From an uncultured Rickettsiales bacterium (GTDB taxonomy: Bacteria > Pseudomonadota > Alphaproteobacteria > Rickettsiales > UBA1997): 7,180 nt of DNA. Location: positions 1 to 7,180 of the forward strand of contig CATOJU010000042.1 in the NCBI GenBank assembly GCA_951800555.1, given 5' to 3'. A program made the translations under genes and the position numbers. Below, piece by piece: positions 4,523-7,180 of this stretch (position 1 is the stretch's first letter; each line of letters begins with the position of its first letter). Under the pieces are notes generated by a model. It saw only the letters and a program-made list of their open reading frames with translations. It was not told where the DNA came from and searched no databases.

Positions 4523-7054
4523 ATGAGTAAAATTGAAGCCAATATAATAAATGATATAGACAATTTTGAAATGACCATTGGATCAAATGTGGTCAGTCCA
4601 GAATTAATACCTTATGCCTGTTATTATAATGAAAATACTATATTAACAGAAAATGGTGAAATGTTACAAACTATCAAAATTCCATCTTTTGTGGCCAATA
4701 AATCAAAAGAAAATTTTTATTCTTTAAGAAGTATTTTAAATAAAACTTTCAAAAAAAATTCTAAAAATGACAATTTAAGCTTTTGGTTTCAAACTGTTAG
4801 AAAGCCAGTAGATATAGTCCCACAAAATCAAAGCTATGATAATTACACTGCAAAATTTATTATGGATAAATGGAATAAACACTACAAATGGGATAAACAG
4901 TTTGCCAACGAAATATATATAACTGTAATTATTGCACCAAATAACAATGGAGTTTCTAAAACATTTGATTTTATTAAAGCTATAAGTTTTATTCTTTTAA
5001 AGAATTCGAAATTGAAAGAATTTGCTAGAATGAATAAAATTCTTACGGATACTGTGAGTGGGATTTTAAAGGATTTGTCTGTATATGACGCTAGACTTCT
5101 AACTATAAAAAATATTGATGGAATCTATTATTCAGAGCATTTAAAATTTTTTTCATTAATAATTAACAATGATCACGACAAAATAAAATTACCGACGAAT
5201 TCTTTAGCGGAATCATTAGTGAGAAAAAAAATAGCATATGGAAAAAATTTAATCCAAATATTTGATAAAAATGGTTCTTGTTATTCAAGTATTATATCAA
5301 TAAAATATTGCAATAATATATTACTTTCACAATTAGATAAAATTATACAGTTAAATCAAGAAATGGTAATAACTCAATCCGTGAGTTTTATAGATAAAAA
5401 ACCAGTTAATGATGAAATGTTAAATTATTTTGAGGTTTTGTCAATGAATGAAGATCCTGTTGTCTTGAATTTGTCGGAAATAAATACGATGTTGCCAGGA
5501 GTTGGTAATGAAGATGATAGAATTTGTTTAAGTCAATTGTTAATACAAGTCAGAGCTAATGATAAAGATATTTTATTAGGCAATATAAAGAAATTATTTA
5601 AAGTGCTAGGGAATTTAGGTATAGTGGCTGTAAGAGAGGAAATGTTTATGCCAACTTTATTTTGGAGTCAATTACCAGCTAATTTTAATTATATAAAAAG
5701 ATTTCAAAAAATTTCCGTTAATAATGTCTGCAATTATACATCATTATTTAATTTTCCTACTGGAAAATTAACAGGAAATTATTGGGGAGATTCTTTAATT
5801 GTATTAAAAAGTGCTCTAGATACTCCATATTTCTTTTCTTTTCATGTGGAGAAAAATGGAAATACTTTATTTATAGGGCCAAAGAATTTTAAAAAAACTA
5901 GATATATGAATCTTTTTTTAATAGCGGCTACAAAACAGGCAAAAAGAATTGTATATATTGACAATACTAATAGATCAAAGGTTTTTATAAATAGCCTTAA
6001 TGGTGATTACTATTTTATAACAAGACAGGGGTCGAAAAGAAAATTAAAAATAAACCCATTTAAAATGGAAAATAATGCAGAAAATATGGAATTTATATTA
6101 AATTGGTTATATCAAATTATAAAAAAAGAAGATGATGGTATGATAAAATTGGATGAAAATGATACTGGCCTAGAACAGGAGTGGGAAAAATTAAAAAATA
6201 TTATACAAGATAAAAGAGAAAAAATAAATAAAATTGATGATGTTTTTAATATAGCCAAGGAAGAAAAATTTTCAAATATATGTTCTATTTTAAAAAAATG
6301 GGCAGATCCTACAAGATATGGATTTATTTTTAATGAAGAAGATACGCTTGATTTATTTAAAAGCAATATAACTGGCATAAATTTAAACCCAATAGTAAAT
6401 AATGATGAATTAAAAATTGCAATATTCGATTATATACTTCATAATTTAATACAAAAATCAACTGGTGAACCTACAATTTTAGCAATTGATGAGGGATGGT
6501 TACTTTTTGATAATGATTATTTCGGTCCTAAAATAGCAGAAATAACTAAAAAATTGTATGATAAAAATATTATTATAGTCATGACAACTAGCGGCGCCGA
6601 TAGTTATGAAAATAGTAGTATACAATCTTCTGTAAAAAATATTTTTCCAACTCAAATATTTTTACCTAATATAAAAGCAACAATTTATCAAAGAAAAATT
6701 TATAATATAAGTGAAGAAGAATCAAGAATTTTATCTGTTATGAAGGAAAGTTCTGGAAATATTATGTTAAAACATAATGGGAATTCAATAATATCTTCAA
6801 TAGATTTTAATTTTTTGAAAGAAGAGGAACAAAATATTTTTACAAATGGAAATATTATTTCAAATATTATGTCCGAATCGAAAGAATTAATAAATTCTGA
6901 TGATGCTAAAAACTGGTTACCAATTATGATGTTACTCATAAAGGAATATAACAAAGTTAAATTTGAGCAAAAAATGAAAGAAAGAGAAAAAAGGCAAATA
7001 CAATGGGAAGAAGCAAAACAGACCGGCGATAATAGTGCAGTTTTAAAGTCTTAA
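4523..7054 (+). CDS. virB4: VirB4-family type IV secretion protein with degenerate Walker A (RvhB4-II-like)
   Basis: VirB4 proteins are the large cytoplasmic-face ATPases of type IV secretion systems, needed for pilus assembly and substrate transfer. At 843 residues the length is about normal. The N-terminal part shows the family signature (LIPYACYYNENTILTENGEM, compare IPY...D..TL.T.DG..LQ). The C-terminal RecA-like domain begins near residue 440. The Walker A position (452-459) reads GPKNFKKT instead of GPTGxGKT: Lys458 and Thr459 remain but both inner glycines are replaced. Walker B is kept (ILAIDEGW, Asp656-Glu657). The conserved ATQS motif is replaced by TTSG (688-691). Rickettsiales carry two VirB4 copies, one divergent, and this resembles the divergent one. 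The start is fixed by an in-frame TAG at 4511-4513; AGGA (4517-4520) is only 2 nt from ATG, so initiation looks weak. The C-terminus is a charged helix. Confidence 0.88.
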   Translation: MSKIEANIINDIDNFEMTIGSNVVSPELIPYACYYNENTILTENGEMLQTIKIPSFVANKSKENFYSLRSILNKTFKKNSKNDNLSFWFQTVRKPVDIVPQNQSYDNYTAKFIMDKWNKHYKWDKQFANEIYITVIIAPNNNGVSKTFDFIKAISFILLKNSKLKEFARMNKILTDTVSGILKDLSVYDARLLTIKNIDGIYYSEHLKFFSLIINNDHDKIKLPTNSLAESLVRKKIAYGKNLIQIFDKNGSCYSSIISIKYCNNILLSQLDKIIQLNQEMVITQSVSFIDKKPVNDEMLNYFEVLSMNEDPVVLNLSEINTMLPGVGNEDDRICLSQLLIQVRANDKDILLGNIKKLFKVLGNLGIVAVREEMFMPTLFWSQLPANFNYIKRFQKISVNNVCNYTSLFNFPTGKLTGNYWGDSLIVLKSALDTPYFFSFHVEKNGNTLFIGPKNFKKTRYMNLFLIAATKQAKRIVYIDNTNRSKVFINSLNGDYYFITRQGSKRKLKINPFKMENNAENMEFILNWLYQIIKKEDDGMIKLDENDTGLEQEWEKLKNIIQDKREKINKIDDVFNIAKEEKFSNICSILKKWADPTRYGFIFNEEDTLDLFKSNITGINLNPIVNNDELKIAIFDYILHNLIQKSTGEPTILAIDEGWLLFDNDYFGPKIAEITKKLYDKNIIIVMTTSGADSYENSSIQSSVKNIFPTQIFLPNIKATIYQRKIYNISEEESRILSVMKESSGNIMLKHNGNSIISSIDFNFLKEEEQNIFTNGNIISNIMSESKELINSDDAKNWLPIMMLLIKEYNKVKFEQKMKEREKRQIQWEEAKQTGDNSAVLKS

Positions 7055-7057
7055 TAA

Positions 7058-7063
7058 AAGGAG
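7058..7063 (+). promoter_or_regulatory. Ribosome-binding site of the partial gene at 7069
   Basis: AAGGAG lies 5 nt upstream of ATG 7069 and 3 nt after the virB4 stop. It is a textbook Shine-Dalgarno and supports the reality of the short edge-cut reading frame that follows. Confidence 0.8.
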
Positions 7064-7068
7064 AAAAT

Positions 7069-7180
7069 ATGCTTAAAAAAATAATAGATTTTATAAAATC
7101 AAATTTTTCAATAGAAAAGGAAAAATTATCAAATATTGAATTAATGTGTATTACAGATGAATATGAATGCTTTAATTATT
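7069..7180 (+). CDS. Start of an unrecognised gene after virB4 (3'-truncated by window edge)
   Basis: An ATG with a strong Shine-Dalgarno begins 14 nt after the virB4 stop, and the frame stays open for 37 codons to the window edge. The visible protein starts MLKKIIDFIKSNFSIEKEKL and continues with a mildly hydrophobic stretch and an acidic segment (TDEYECF). No family is recognisable from so little. The short spacing implies co-transcription with virB4, so a secretion-related role is possible but not shown. Confidence 0.7.
   Translation, partial: MLKKIIDFIKSNFSIEKEKLSNIELMCITDEYECFNY

Noticed and set aside
6112..6954. Minus-strand frames opposite the 3' half of virB4
   Set aside because: They are shadows of a confidently identified VirB4 coding region.
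1..7180. CRISPR array, tRNA or rRNA genes
   Set aside because: No regularly spaced repeats, cloverleaf or rRNA core sequence was seen on either strand.

Overview
The window is extremely AT-rich DNA that uses the standard code (Trp is TGG, all complete genes end in TAA). The mix suggests a reduced-genome intracellular alphaproteobacterium of the Rickettsiales type. The reasons are a zapA gene followed directly by a probable 6S RNA, coiled-coil genes immediately upstream of zapA (an alphaproteobacterial arrangement), a divergent VirB4 with a decayed nucleotide-binding loop, and a large ankyrin-like protein. This assignment is an inference; no rRNA or other marker is present.

Layout, left to right. 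(1) Positions 2-2425, plus strand: the 3' part of a long gene for an ankyrin-like, coiled-coil-rich protein. Its frame is open to the left edge, so the true start lies outside. (2) Positions 2426-2816, no protein gene: two AT-rich hairpins (2463-2494 and 2568-2616), which probably end the two converging transcripts, then a structured RNA on the minus strand (2805 down to 2659) that I interpret as 6S RNA. (3) Positions 4408 down to 2817, minus strand: a compact operon of two related coiled-coil genes (240 and 137 codons, overlapping), then a ZapA-like cell-division gene, then the 6S RNA. The two coiled-coil genes are tandem copies with a period of 394 bp. That number is not a multiple of three, so the duplication itself explains why one ancestral gene is now two overlapping frames. 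(4) Positions 4409-4522: a short divergent regulatory gap. (5) Positions 4523-7054, plus strand: a full-length VirB4-family type IV secretion protein whose Walker A loop has lost its glycines. (6) From 7069: the first 37 codons of an unrecognised gene with a strong ribosome-binding site, probably in the same operon as virB4.

How they work together. The minus-strand cluster is a division and growth-state module. ZapA bundles FtsZ filaments, the coiled-coil proteins sit where alphaproteobacteria carry ZauP-type ZapA partners, and 6S RNA modulates the housekeeping RNA polymerase. The plus-strand genes flanking it look host-directed: a secretion-system component and a candidate ankyrin-type effector. 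Nothing in the sequence shows that these last two act together. The most notable feature is the frameshifting tandem duplication in the zapA-upstream gene, with a 22-residue block kept identical through synonymous changes.
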